Shown here piece by piece: positions 1-10,745 of a DNA stretch of 64,000 nt. Origin of the DNA: Candidatus Albibeggiatoa sp. nov. NOAA (lineage in GTDB: Bacteria; Pseudomonadota; Gammaproteobacteria; Beggiatoales; Beggiatoaceae); the NCBI GenBank assembly GCA_025800385.1, contig JAOXRS010000253.1:180328-244327 (forward strand), written 5' to 3'. The notes below the pieces were generated by a model. The model saw only the letters and a program-made list of their open reading frames with translations. It did not search any database and was not told the origin of the DNA. The translations under genes were made by a program, and so were the position numbers. Position 1 is the stretch's first letter; every line of letters begins with the position of its first letter.

Positions 1-2176
1 ATACCATATTGCTCTTGAGTTTGAGTGTATTAATCAGCGACTCTGCCAACAGCTTGTCATCTTCGGTTTCCAAATCTTTACGCGCCCACCATTGCCCAAA
101 CACCTTACCCGCCAAAAATTCCATAAATGACTTATGCCCAAATTTAAAACTATCACCCCGACTGGCTAAATCGCGCTCCAATAAGCCACAAGAACGTACA
201 TCAGTTTTAATCCCATTCAACGCCGCTTCATAACCTTCCCGCGCATGAGTCAAACGCTCTCGCAACGGCTGCCGTGTTTCACCTAACGACACAATCCCTT
301 GCCGCGATATGGCTTCTGGCATTTTGTCCGCCAATAATTTCACTAATTGGTCAAGCTGTTGATGGGTAATCTGATTGTTCAACTCATTGACCAACATATA
401 TACCGCCACACCCGTCATAAAATACGCACGCTCAGGGGTGTTTAACTGCATGTATTGCACAGGTTTGTCTTTCGCCGCCTGTCGCTCCAAGGTGTAACGC
501 ACAAATTCATCCATCACCAACGCCGAACTCATGCGGTCTTTGTATTGCGCTAAATTGCGCGGTTTCCACATAACACTGACATTGTGCAACATCGACGGAC
601 GCGCCACCACTTCCCGAAACTTCACATCTCGACGTGCTAAATCCACAATTTCCTTACGCACCGACGCATCAACCTCACTCAAACAAGCTTCAATTTGCGC
701 CAAATCAAACGTCTCTAACCACACCGCCTCACAAAATGGATGTACTGAACTGGGTTCTTGAATCCCCAAAGCCTGTTTTAATTCACGATTATCCAAAAAG
801 AAATTAGGTCGTCCCGTAATCAAAATCTTCGCCTGCGGATAACTCAAATCCCATAAAGTCTGAAAGTGTTGGATGCGCTTTTCTTTATCCCCCGACAATT
901 CAACCTCATCAAACCCTTCAAAAATCAATAACAAACGCCCTGCAATCAACAACTTCATCAATGCCCGCCCATCAATCCCAAATCGCCCAGCCCATGCACC
1001 CAACAACTCTTGCGGCTCTAAATTACGCGGACTTTTACCACGCAAAGTCAATACAATCGGAATCCTCACCGCCGACTGATTTGCTTCCACACGCTGCATC
1101 AAACGATAACTCAACATCCACGATAAAGTCGTTTTACCCTGTCCGTATTCACCCAACAACGCCAATTGACGCAAAGTATTCTCCGCCAACCACTCATCCA
1201 GCATCGCCTCAATGTTGTTGTAAACTTTCCCCTCTTCCGCCAAACGATAACGCGACACCGTATACACATCACGCAAAGTTAAATCTGTATTTTGCAACGG
1301 TTTGCCGATTTGCTCCCGAATATGGCGAAAATAATCACGAAAATCGACTAAATCATCCAATAACGCCGATTCACTCACCACCCAAGCCGTTTGCTCGCCA
1401 AATTGATAATGCTTGTCATTGATGTCGCCCGCTTGCACTGCAACGATATACGCCACTGGCTCATTCCATTTATGGTTACGCCAGACATCAGCAACATAAT
1501 CCTGCAACACCGCAAATTGAGTTTTCGCTTCCGCCACATCACGCCTTACCGCCAACACAACCCGACTGCCTCGACCTCTGTCTGTACCAATCCAACAACG
1601 CGCAGCCTCTTTCCAATCATCCGCTTCAAACCGATAATCACTACATGCCAACTCCACTAAATCCTTTGCCTGCTCGCGCCAAGTCAAATCCGCTTTTGCC
1701 CCTGTCAACGGTGTACGCGCTATTTCTGGCTCAGGTGTGTATTTTTCCAATAATTCAATTCCAGCAATATGTCGCACCATCAAATAACTATCAATGACCA
1801 CATTACAATGTTGCCCAACTTGCTCACGCCGATACTGTGCTGTGCTTTTTTCCCCATCCCAATTTTTGTATAAATATTGAGTAATAACAAGTAAGCCAGC
1901 CAAAGCAAACAAGATAATCGTTGTTTCCCCAGACCCCAACGCAGCACTTTGAAATTCAATTCCTAACGTTTTAAGCAAACTGACAAATAGCGCGTCTTTA
2001 AAATTTGGCACTAACAACATTACCAATATTGGAATCAACGCCATCCAAGCATTCAATGCTGCAAATGCAAACCGCTCACGGATATATTGATTTTTGTTTT
2101 TGTAGAAATAAATAAGGTAGGCAATCGCTGCTAACAGCACTATCAAGAAAAACCCAAATAACCAAAGCATAAACAT
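1..2176 (-). CDS. Membrane-anchored NACHT-family NTPase, partial (runs off left edge)
   Basis: Reading the complement gives one uninterrupted frame of 725 codons with no stop before the window edge, so the C-terminus is missing. The N-terminus has hydrophobic segments at about residues 2-22, 38-60 and 80-100. A NACHT-type P-loop (GEYGQGKTTL) lies near residue 345 and a Walker B-like LLLIFEGFDEVE near 415, followed by the helical region expected of NACHT proteins (GRPNFFLD, then HKSFMEFLAGKV). NACHT NTPases are STAND proteins, and many bacterial ones act in defence or signalling. The sensor part is outside the window, so the function is unknown. ATG 2176 is chosen; ATG 2170 is an alternative and neither has a strong ribosome site. 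By eye it uses more GCG, TTG and CGT codons than its neighbours. Confidence 0.85.
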   Translation of the reverse strand, partial: MFMLWLFGFFLIVLLAAIAYLIYFYKNKNQYIRERFAFAALNAWMALIPILVMLLVPNFKDALFVSLLKTLGIEFQSAALGSGETTIILFALAGLLVITQYLYKNWDGEKSTAQYRREQVGQHCNVVIDSYLMVRHIAGIELLEKYTPEPEIARTPLTGAKADLTWREQAKDLVELACSDYRFEADDWKEAARCWIGTDRGRGSRVVLAVRRDVAEAKTQFAVLQDYVADVWRNHKWNEPVAYIVAVQAGDINDKHYQFGEQTAWVVSESALLDDLVDFRDYFRHIREQIGKPLQNTDLTLRDVYTVSRYRLAEEGKVYNNIEAMLDEWLAENTLRQLALLGEYGQGKTTLSWMLSYRLMQRVEANQSAVRIPIVLTLRGKSPRNLEPQELLGAWAGRFGIDGRALMKLLIAGRLLLIFEGFDEVELSGDKEKRIQHFQTLWDLSYPQAKILITGRPNFFLDNRELKQALGIQEPSSVHPFCEAVWLETFDLAQIEACLSEVDASVRKEIVDLARRDVKFREVVARPSMLHNVSVMWKPRNLAQYKDRMSSALVMDEFVRYTLERQAAKDKPVQYMQLNTPERAYFMTGVAVYMLVNELNNQITHQQLDQLVKLLADKMPEAISRQGIVSLGETRQPLRERLTHAREGYEAALNGIKTDVRSCGLLERDLASRGDSFKFGHKSFMEFLAGKVFGQWWARKDLETEDDKLLAESLINTLKLKSNMV

Positions 2177-2307
2177 CACCAAAGCTGAGTGTATTGCTTA
2201 ATTAAAAGGTATTTACTTTACGTTATCAAGCGATTAATTTGAAAAGTACGTTGTTTTGTGTGTGAGAAGGGAAAACTTTGTATTAAACCAAATGACTATT
2301 GTTCTCA

Positions 2308-5300
2308 TCAAATAGACGGTTTCTGCATCGGAAATTCAGCAATAAATGAGCAGCCTTGTCCCAGTACACTTTCACATCGGACATTGCCGCCTATTTTTTC
2401 AATCAATTTCTTCACGCTAAATAAACCCAACCCTGTTGCTTGCTCATTGCCAGTAGGTTTAGGTGTTAATTTAACAAATTTACCGAATAATTTAGCTTGA
2501 TCTGCTTGGCTTAAACCGGGGCCTTCATCTTTAATTTCAAACCGTACACACTGCTTGTCAACAATATTATCCAAATATAAATACACATTGCGCTGCGGCG
2601 GTGAATACTTAATTGCATTAGAAATCAAATTATCCAAAATTTGCCATATTGCGGTACTATCAGCATAAGCCACGCACATTGTTTCAGTGGACTTGTTATG
2701 CACAACAATATTTTTTTCCAAGCCTAAATCCCTGTAAATCTGCAACAACTCTTGAAATGGCAACAAAATATCCAGTGGTTCAATCAAAAAATTAAGTTTG
2801 CCTGATTCCAACGCACTGACATCAAGTAGCTTTTTAATCAGTTCCAGCATTTGATTTGATGTTGTACTAATTTTACTCATCAGTGTAATGATTTCATCAA
2901 TCTCCATATCATCAATATCATCTTCGACGATTTCGGCATATCCGCGCACGATGCCAATTGGATTTTTTAAGTCATGCGCAGCAATACTTAGCATCGCATT
3001 TTTTTCACGGTTTAAATCTTCTAATACAATATTTTGTTTTTGTAATTCGGCAGTGCGTGCTGTGACTTTGGTTTCTAATTCTGCATAAAATTGGGCGTTT
3101 TCGATTGAAATGGAAATCTGAGCGGATAATAAACACAATGTCTCTAAATGATGCTCGGTAAATGCATATTTTGTATTCTTATTTTCCAAATATAAAACCG
3201 CCACCATTTTGCACCGATTTAATATTGGCATACACAAAATAGATTTAGGTTTAGTCTTTTGAAAATAAATGTCTTTTTTTAGATCAAACTTTTGTTCACC
3301 ATGAGGCCAAACGACATGTTTTTGGGTGCGAATGACAAAGTTGACAATGCTATTGGCTAATATCTTGTTTTCTTCAATATTTATTGACTGCAACACATTA
3401 ACTTGCTTGCTATTGACCACCGCTTCAGCTTGAATCAACCACTCTCCCTGTTTCGGTAATAGTAAAAAACCTTTATCTGCACCTGCATTTTTAATCACAA
3501 TATTCATCATTGAAACCAGTAATTTATCTAATTTAATTTCGCCTGATAAAACTTGTGATGCGCGTAAGATAGCAGTTAAATCTAACAGCTGGCTCGGCGT
3601 GTGTTGGGTTGCTTGAATACGGTGTAATGTTTTCCCTGAGTTGATGGTTTCAGACACTTTAAAATCTGACTCAACAAAATAATCAGCATAATCATGTTGC
3701 AATTGTTTGACTTTTGGCTTTGCTCCCCATTGATGGTATTGATAATGTGCATCTTTAATATACACTTGGGCAATTTTTCCCATACCCTGCTGATGATAAA
3801 ACTGGCCTGCTAGCTCATTCGCTAATGCTTCATCATGTAACAATCCACTCTGCTTAGCACCTTGGATGGCTTTCTCATACAGTGTGCTGGCTTTCCAATG
3901 CTGTCCTAAAACCTTAGCTAATTCTGCTTCGACTAAATCATATTTATGTTGGAAATTAACCGCACCGAAACGTGCCCACGTTGCAAGCCGTTGCTGATAG
4001 CGTTGTACTGTGGTTAAAAACGCTTGCTGTTGTTCTGGTGTTGCTTCTGGATATAATGCAAGCGCAGTCAAAGCATAATAATAATAACCTTGACTGGGAG
4101 AAAGCACGCCCATTAATGTTTTACCCAGCTGTTCAAGTGGTTCTGCACATGCCAAAGCTGCCTGATAACGCCCAAAATGATAATTTAAGATGGTTTTACT
4201 TAATAAAGCAGTGAATTTAAGAGGTGACATATTGAACAAGGGATTATCAACGTGCTGGGTTTCATCAATGAATGCCCCTTTGAGCAAAAATATATCATCG
4301 GCTTTACCCATGAGGTTGTGCACCAACTGTCCCCATAAGCCAATATAAAATTCTGGGAATGGATGTTGATGCTGACGCGCCATTTTAATATAAACAGGTA
4401 ATTCCTCACTGATTTCAGCAAGCGGTCGACCACACAAAAACAGCGTGGAACAGTAGTGCATCGATGCATAACCCGTAAATTCCAAATCACCTGTTTCTAG
4501 GCCAACTTGTATGGCGGTTTTAAGTGGGGCTAAAGAATTTTGAAAAGGCTCTTTCCATGGTTTTATTTGCGCATGATAAGCGGTCAGTACTTTACATTTA
4601 ATCTCTCGTGCCTGATATTTATCCATCAATCTGAGTGCCATCTGCCCAAACTGATAGCCTGTATCAATGTCTAAATCTTTACCGATCCGCAATACACCAT
4701 AAAAGGCATAAATGTACGCGGATAAAGGGGAATTGCCTTTGTCATATTGTAGTTGCAACATGGTAAAGGCTGTTTGTATGCCAAGTTTGGGGTCGACATG
4801 AAAAGAAGGCACATAAATTGACACTAACACCCGATACATAAACAAGCAGGATGGGTTAGTCATATCAGGCAAATGTTCATAAACTATCGGATTTTGTTCA
4901 GTGGGTGGCATGTCTTTTAAAGATAAACCCAGCATGGTTAATACTTTATGCCCGACATCAACTGCATCTTTTACTTGATTTTTTACTGCATAAGACAGTA
5001 CTTCAAACTCATAAATGCGCACTTTATCTAAATCAGTTTGCGCATGTTGTAATACGACTTTGCTTAGCTGTTCTGCTTGTTGATAATCGCTGACTAATAA
5101 CATCACTTTGACTGAAAAAACATATAAATCCAAAATTAAATCATAGTCTGTTTCCCACATAACAGGCGTTGTCAAACTGCGGCCAATTTGTAGATACTCA
5201 ATCGCAGCATTATAGGCCGCTTCTTCAATCGCACGTTGTCCTGCTTGTAAGTTTAATTGCGCAATACGTGTTTTTTCCGATGCATCATCAACCAGTGCAA

Positions 5301-7494
5301 TACCACGATTTAACTGTTGTACCAGCTCAAATAATTTGTCAGCTTGCTCATGATGTTGTAGCAATAAACGTCCAATATTTAAATGCAAAGAAGGCTTCTC
5401 AGCCTCAGACACTAAAGCATAGGCCGCTTGCTGAATCCGGTCATGCTGAAATTTAAACAAAGCCAATCCTGCATGTTTTGGATTTTCCAACAATTTGTAA
5501 TTGTCGTTTAAAGGTGTCACCAAACCCTCTGCCACCGCTGGCCAAAGCGCATTAAATGTATCTGATAATGACTGATTATAAATAATAGATAAAGTTTGCA
5601 AGTTAAATTGATTGCCAACACTGGCAGCCAGTTGTAATACTCTCTGGGTTTGCAACATTTGTTTGCGGATTTTGCCCGACATCAGATCAACGACATTGTC
5701 CGCTAGTGCTTTATGTTGAATTTTCTGTGCATTCCAAAGCCAACAGTGACACACTAAATCAAAATACAATAAACCTTCTTCATACAATGTTTTTAACAAC
5801 GTAGTCGCAAAAAAAGCATTGCCCAGTGTTTTCTCGTAAACAAGTTGGGTTAATTGCTCAATGGAATCAGTTGGTTGGTGCAATGTGTCTGCAATCAATG
5901 CTGCAACGTCTTGTTGAGTTAGATTACTTAATTGTATTTCTTGAATATGCGTATGTTTTTTCAGTGCCGTTATCGTGATATGGAAAGGATGCGTTTCATC
6001 AACTTCATTGCTACGATATGCGCCTATAATCAGTAAATAACCCAGCTCAGAATCGTTTAGCAACAATTGCAGTAAATTCAAAGAGGCTGAATCTGCCCAT
6101 TGCCAATCATCAATAAACAGAGTAACAGGATGTCCTGCTTGACAAAGCACTTGCAAAAAACGCTGAAATACAAGGTTAAAGCGATTTTGCGCCGCCTGAG
6201 AATTAAGCGTTGTAACAGCAGGCTGCTTGCCAATAATATATTCTAAAGCAGGAATCACATCGATTAATACTTGTCCATTTTGGCCTATCGCGCTGAGAAT
6301 ATTGTGTTTCCAAATCTCTAATTGTTGTTTGGTTTCAGTCAATAAATAATGGCAAAAATCCTCAAATGCTTGGCTGATCGCAGAGTAAGGCGTATTGCGT
6401 TGATATTGGTCAAATTTTCCAGCCGCAAAATAGCCTTGTTTTTCTGCCATCGGTAAATGAACCGCGTTTACTAGTGCAGACTTACCCACTCCCGAATATC
6501 CAGCAACCAATATCATTTCGGTATGACCTTGTGTCACTCGTTCAAAGCTATCTAGTAATTGTGCAATCTCATGCTCTCGCCCATATAGTTTTTGTGGAAT
6601 ATGAAACTGACCAGAGTAATCTTGTTGTGCCAAGGGGAAATCTAAATTATGTACATGATCGAGGCTTTCCAAACAAACTTCTAAATCGTGTTTTAAACCC
6701 AAAGCAGATTGGTAGCGTTGCTCCACATTCTTAGCAATGAGCTGCATCACAATATTGGACAGAATCAGGGGAATTGCTTGATTAATATGGTGTGGTGGTA
6801 CGATTGGTTTTGCAATATGACAATGCACCAACTCTAAAGGGTCTAAGCTGTCGTAAGGCAACTGTTGAGTTAAAAGCTCATAAAATGTAATACCTAAGGA
6901 ATATAAATCCGTACGATAATCCAAATTACAATTCATCCGCCCTGTTTGTTCTGGTGAAATATAGGACAACGTACCTTCTAATTGATTAGGATTTTTTAAA
7001 TGCGTGATTTCACGGGGCAGTATGGAAGAAATACTAAAATCAATCACTTTAAGCTGCTGAGTGGTCGGATTCCATACAATATTGGCGGGGTTAATATCTT
7101 TATGAATCACATTGCTGGCATGAATATCAGATAAAGCTTGTGCGAGGTCGATTGCAATATGTAAAAAAGTAGGAATAGAAAAAGTATAACGCTGCTGCAG
7201 TATTTGCTTTAACGAACAGCCATCAATATCTTCTAAGACAATATATAGTTTATTATTATATTTCTTGAGTTCGTATGCTTGAATGACACCATCACTGACT
7301 ATTTTATTAGTAATATTAAATTCTTGCTGATAACAAACTAATTCATCTGGTGTGGGAAAGTTGTGCTTTTGGATTTTGATAATAATAGGCACACTATTAC
7401 TAATACGCTCACCACGATAAATCAGAGAGCTGGCACTTTCATCAATTTGGTTATGCACTTTATAGTCTGGTAGATTAAATAAAGTTGTTTGCAT
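2308..7494 (-). CDS. Trifunctional Ser/Thr kinase / AAA ATPase / GAF / histidine kinase
   Basis: A very large (1728 aa) cytoplasmic signalling protein. Domains in order: Ser/Thr kinase (about residues 8-275, catalytic HKDINPAN, then IDFS where DFG is usual, and GTLSYISPEQTGR); AAA-type ATPase with Walker A GYSGVGKS near 338 and Walker B LFIDDWQWAD near 461; a long helical TPR-like region; GAF near 1315-1470; coiled coil; HisKA with HDLKN (His about 1507); HATPase with N box NLISNAIKYS, DEGPGL and GLGLF motifs. No receiver or DNA-binding domain follows. The architecture is a known family in filamentous bacteria. A TTG lies seven codons upstream, but ATG 7494 has AGAGG at proper spacing. The input signal and partner are unknown. 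Confidence 0.93.
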   Translation of the reverse strand: MQTTLFNLPDYKVHNQIDESASSLIYRGERISNSVPIIIKIQKHNFPTPDELVCYQQEFNITNKIVSDGVIQAYELKKYNNKLYIVLEDIDGCSLKQILQQRYTFSIPTFLHIAIDLAQALSDIHASNVIHKDINPANIVWNPTTQQLKVIDFSISSILPREITHLKNPNQLEGTLSYISPEQTGRMNCNLDYRTDLYSLGITFYELLTQQLPYDSLDPLELVHCHIAKPIVPPHHINQAIPLILSNIVMQLIAKNVEQRYQSALGLKHDLEVCLESLDHVHNLDFPLAQQDYSGQFHIPQKLYGREHEIAQLLDSFERVTQGHTEMILVAGYSGVGKSALVNAVHLPMAEKQGYFAAGKFDQYQRNTPYSAISQAFEDFCHYLLTETKQQLEIWKHNILSAIGQNGQVLIDVIPALEYIIGKQPAVTTLNSQAAQNRFNLVFQRFLQVLCQAGHPVTLFIDDWQWADSASLNLLQLLLNDSELGYLLIIGAYRSNEVDETHPFHITITALKKHTHIQEIQLSNLTQQDVAALIADTLHQPTDSIEQLTQLVYEKTLGNAFFATTLLKTLYEEGLLYFDLVCHCWLWNAQKIQHKALADNVVDLMSGKIRKQMLQTQRVLQLAASVGNQFNLQTLSIIYNQSLSDTFNALWPAVAEGLVTPLNDNYKLLENPKHAGLALFKFQHDRIQQAAYALVSEAEKPSLHLNIGRLLLQHHEQADKLFELVQQLNRGIALVDDASEKTRIAQLNLQAGQRAIEEAAYNAAIEYLQIGRSLTTPVMWETDYDLILDLYVFSVKVMLLVSDYQQAEQLSKVVLQHAQTDLDKVRIYEFEVLSYAVKNQVKDAVDVGHKVLTMLGLSLKDMPPTEQNPIVYEHLPDMTNPSCLFMYRVLVSIYVPSFHVDPKLGIQTAFTMLQLQYDKGNSPLSAYIYAFYGVLRIGKDLDIDTGYQFGQMALRLMDKYQAREIKCKVLTAYHAQIKPWKEPFQNSLAPLKTAIQVGLETGDLEFTGYASMHYCSTLFLCGRPLAEISEELPVYIKMARQHQHPFPEFYIGLWGQLVHNLMGKADDIFLLKGAFIDETQHVDNPLFNMSPLKFTALLSKTILNYHFGRYQAALACAEPLEQLGKTLMGVLSPSQGYYYYALTALALYPEATPEQQQAFLTTVQRYQQRLATWARFGAVNFQHKYDLVEAELAKVLGQHWKASTLYEKAIQGAKQSGLLHDEALANELAGQFYHQQGMGKIAQVYIKDAHYQYHQWGAKPKVKQLQHDYADYFVESDFKVSETINSGKTLHRIQATQHTPSQLLDLTAILRASQVLSGEIKLDKLLVSMMNIVIKNAGADKGFLLLPKQGEWLIQAEAVVNSKQVNVLQSINIEENKILANSIVNFVIRTQKHVVWPHGEQKFDLKKDIYFQKTKPKSILCMPILNRCKMVAVLYLENKNTKYAFTEHHLETLCLLSAQISISIENAQFYAELETKVTARTAELQKQNIVLEDLNREKNAMLSIAAHDLKNPIGIVRGYAEIVEDDIDDMEIDEIITLMSKISTTSNQMLELIKKLLDVSALESGKLNFLIEPLDILLPFQELLQIYRDLGLEKNIVVHNKSTETMCVAYADSTAIWQILDNLISNAIKYSPPQRNVYLYLDNIVDKQCVRFEIKDEGPGLSQADQAKLFGKFVKLTPKPTGNEQATGLGLFSVKKLIEKIGGNVRCESVLGQGCSFIAEFPMQKPSI

Positions 7495-7793
7495 AACAAA
7501 CCTCTTATTCTGCAATTTTTAGGCTTATTGTCCATATCATGGTACTAACAAACCTTGTCCCCATAAGCATTTCATAATATTAATCTATTCACTGTGCATA
7601 AACAAGATTGACTATAAATTGCATGATCCATAAAAATAAACAATAGGTAAAAAGGTAGACGGAAAAGTATAAAAAATCAAGAGAACGGACGAGGATCAAA
7701 GAAAATGATGAATATTTACAAATGATTAAGATTCTAAGGTAAGAAAAATGCCTGACAAACTGAGAACAGTCTATCAGGCTATGTCAATCAATA

Positions 7794-10712
7794 TTATTCA
7801 GCAGCATCCTTTACTTGATAAAATGCATCTCGCGCTTTCAAGAAACGTGGATTTAACTGGCTGGCTTGTTCTGCAGAAACTGCACCCGCTAAATAAAAGC
7901 TTTGCTCAATTTCTTGCGCTTCAGCCACTTTATTTTTAGGCTCAGAATAACCGCCTTGCATCGCTTCAGAAAGACGTGCTACTTGATAAGCCATCCGTGC
8001 TTTGGCTTCTTCCGCTGGTGAGTCGATACCTGATAAAATTTCAATCCGAATACACAGCTCTTTGCGCTTGGCCAAGGCTTCATCAGAATAGTTAAATTTA
8101 CCTGTTGTTGCCATTTTGCACGCTTTATCAAATCGGCGAGTAATATTCTTAATCACTTTCTTATCTAACAACGCAGGCATGGCTTCCCAGTCTGCTTTAG
8201 CAGCTTCAACGGCTTCTTCCGATGCTTCGGCTAAATGCTCTAATTTGGCACACAGTTTGGCGCGTTGATGCAAGTATTCAAGTTGTGCATGTAGCTCGCT
8301 TGCTTGTTCAGATTGACACTGTCTATCAAACTGCTCTAAAGCACGATGATAACGACGTTCAATGCTTTCTAAGGCTTTCTTCGGTACTTCGCCTGCTGCT
8401 TGCCATTGAGATTTAAGATCACGCAACTTAGATTTAGCTGATTTCAACTCATCACCAGACAATTGGCCTAAAGCTTCAATCTGCTCACAAACCTCTTTTT
8501 TCTTGTTCAAGTGGTTTTGGCGTTCTTGTTGGCGTTCTTCTTGTTTCTGTTTACGACGATCAAAGACCACGTCACATTCTTTACGGAAGGTTTTCCATAA
8601 ATTGCGCTCATCTTTACGTGACCCCGGAACAGTAACATGCCATTGTGCCTGAAGTTTTTTCACTTCTTCAATCGCTTCAGACAAATCATCAATGTTATGT
8701 GCTTTGATAACGTTTGCCGTTAGTCTTTCACGGAATTGCAAATTAGATTTACGCTCGGCATCTAAACGTTTATCAATCGGTTGCATCGCTGCATCAAAAC
8801 GAGTTTGTAATGGCTTTTTCTGTTTGCGATCTGTAGGGCCTACATTGCGCCAGCGTTTTTCGAACTCACGTACTTGATGATGGATTTCTTTCCAATCAGG
8901 CTGTTCCCAATCAATACCTTCACCAAAGGTTTCTAATTCTGCACAAATGATTTGTTTTTGTTCAAAATGTTGGTGACGTTGTTGCGCTTGTTCTTCAAAG
9001 TAAACTTTACACGGTTTATATGCTTCGTTACATGCTTTATTGAAACGCTCCCATAATGCTTGAGAATGGCCTTTTGTGCCTAAGCCTTTCCATGTTTTTT
9101 GTGCATCACGGATAATACGAGCCGTTTCTTCAGGATTATCATCAGGGTTCTCAATTAAGTGTTCGATTTCCTCACATAAGCGTTCCCGCTCAAGGTTATC
9201 GCCCCATTTTTCCCAGTTATGCAATTCACGGATTTTGGTTGTAATCGCCTGAACCCGTTTTTCCAACGCTTTATAACGTTTTGAGGATAAACCTTTGATC
9301 TCTGCAAACAATGTCCGCGCATTATTTTCATGCGGCATGGCTTTGTGCAGTTCGCCTGATTCCAGATATTTTTCCGCTTCTTGCAAATAACCTTTTAAGG
9401 TATCAACATTCTGCTCGCGTTGTTTATCTTGTTCTTGGCGGTGGGCATCGATAGACTGGGTTAATTCTGCAAAGCGGGCTTTTAAATCATTGATAAATTT
9501 AAGATCAGCTTTAGGGAAGTCAATCTCACTCCAACGCTCTTGCAAGGTTTTAATATGTCGACCACGTAATGACGCATCTTCACTTAATAACTTATCGCCT
9601 TCACTGCAAATCGCTTCTAATTTACATGCAACTCGATAATGGCTTTGCAACGTTTTGAGCTGCTGAGTCACCGATTTAAAGGCTTTTTGATAGCGTGTTT
9701 GCCACTGTTGTTCTTCTTTCGCATCATCAATCGCCGCACCTGTTTGCCATTGTTGTTGCTGCTCATTAATGGTTTGAGAAAGCTTCTCACTTTCTTCATC
9801 TTCGATTAATTCGCGTTGTTCTAAATCTGTGGCAATCTTCTCTAACTTATCGCAAACTTGTTGTTTTAGCTCACGAATAGGAGCAAGTTCTGCCTCACGC
9901 TTTTCTAACTCGGCTTTTTGCTTTTCATATTCAGCATAAGCGGAAGTAAAAGCCTGTTCTGCTTTAGTATAACGTTCGGTGCAATCTGCTTCTGCATATT
10001 CTGCAATGGCTTGCCAGCGTTCTTTTAAACGTAAGTATTCTGCGTGTTCTTGTTCCCAAGAGGTGATCGTATTGTTATCACGACCAAATACGCTTAATTT
10101 TGTACAAATGGCATCACATTCAGCCCGCACTTTAGCTGGTCGCTCTTCTGCTTCAACGATGGCATCTAGTTTATCTTTGGCAATGCGAGTGACTTGTTTA
10201 TCTTTGCTACGCGCCGCTTTATAGACACGTTCTAACGTCGATTTTTGAGTCAGTTTTTCAGCCGCTTTTAAACGCACATCACGTACTTCATCATTAATTG
10301 CAATGTCACCTAATAAGCCTTCACGCTCAATTTTTCCAACCGCAGCCAAACGTAATTCTGGTTCTTTGCCATGGGTTGCAACTGCATCTAAACGATCACC
10401 ATCTAATTTTACAGTCCATTGGATACGTGAGTCTAAGTCATAATTTGACGCTTTTTGACCCGTAACAAGTTGCCTAAACAATTGGGTGGCAGTTTCTTTG
10501 ACTGCATCGTCCTCTTGTTCACGCCGAATCACTGTATCGAGTACAGATAAGTCAGTGACTTTGCGAATTGCAGCTTGCCGTACAATGGCAGCTTCATCAT
10601 TTAACGCCAGTTCTTTGATGAGTTGAACATCACTCATATCATCTATTGCTGACTTCCGCACTTCTGGGTCGCGGCTTTCCCATTTGGCTTTAACTAGTTT
10701 ATCTAAAATCAT
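7794..10712 (-). CDS. DUF349 domain-containing protein
   Basis: A 972-aa, highly charged, mostly helical soluble protein. The first about 170 residues look like HEAT-type helical pairs (for example DPEVRKSAIDDM, and RDVRLKAAEKL-like units). The rest carries repeated DUF349 modules, recognisable by spaced W and LW..F...C motifs such as LWERFNKACNEAY, LWKTFRKECDVVF and RWRNVGPTDRKQ. DUF349 proteins are conserved in proteobacteria without a settled biochemical role. ATG 10712 is chosen over a TTG 11 codons upstream, because homologous-looking sequence begins at MILDKLVKAKW. The gene stands alone, about 280 bp from the upstream end of the large kinase. Confidence 0.9.
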   Translation of the reverse strand: MILDKLVKAKWESRDPEVRKSAIDDMSDVQLIKELALNDEAAIVRQAAIRKVTDLSVLDTVIRREQEDDAVKETATQLFRQLVTGQKASNYDLDSRIQWTVKLDGDRLDAVATHGKEPELRLAAVGKIEREGLLGDIAINDEVRDVRLKAAEKLTQKSTLERVYKAARSKDKQVTRIAKDKLDAIVEAEERPAKVRAECDAICTKLSVFGRDNNTITSWEQEHAEYLRLKERWQAIAEYAEADCTERYTKAEQAFTSAYAEYEKQKAELEKREAELAPIRELKQQVCDKLEKIATDLEQRELIEDEESEKLSQTINEQQQQWQTGAAIDDAKEEQQWQTRYQKAFKSVTQQLKTLQSHYRVACKLEAICSEGDKLLSEDASLRGRHIKTLQERWSEIDFPKADLKFINDLKARFAELTQSIDAHRQEQDKQREQNVDTLKGYLQEAEKYLESGELHKAMPHENNARTLFAEIKGLSSKRYKALEKRVQAITTKIRELHNWEKWGDNLERERLCEEIEHLIENPDDNPEETARIIRDAQKTWKGLGTKGHSQALWERFNKACNEAYKPCKVYFEEQAQQRHQHFEQKQIICAELETFGEGIDWEQPDWKEIHHQVREFEKRWRNVGPTDRKQKKPLQTRFDAAMQPIDKRLDAERKSNLQFRERLTANVIKAHNIDDLSEAIEEVKKLQAQWHVTVPGSRKDERNLWKTFRKECDVVFDRRKQKQEERQQERQNHLNKKKEVCEQIEALGQLSGDELKSAKSKLRDLKSQWQAAGEVPKKALESIERRYHRALEQFDRQCQSEQASELHAQLEYLHQRAKLCAKLEHLAEASEEAVEAAKADWEAMPALLDKKVIKNITRRFDKACKMATTGKFNYSDEALAKRKELCIRIEILSGIDSPAEEAKARMAYQVARLSEAMQGGYSEPKNKVAEAQEIEQSFYLAGAVSAEQASQLNPRFLKARDAFYQVKDAAE

Positions 10713-10745
10713 ATTGGTTCTTTTAGCTGGTGGTGACAGTGGCAA

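Noticed and set aside
961..1660. Plus-strand frames of 89-153 codons near the left edge
   Set aside because: They lie opposite the open NACHT frame, have Pro/His/Asn-rich composition typical of antisense shadows, and lack ribosome sites.
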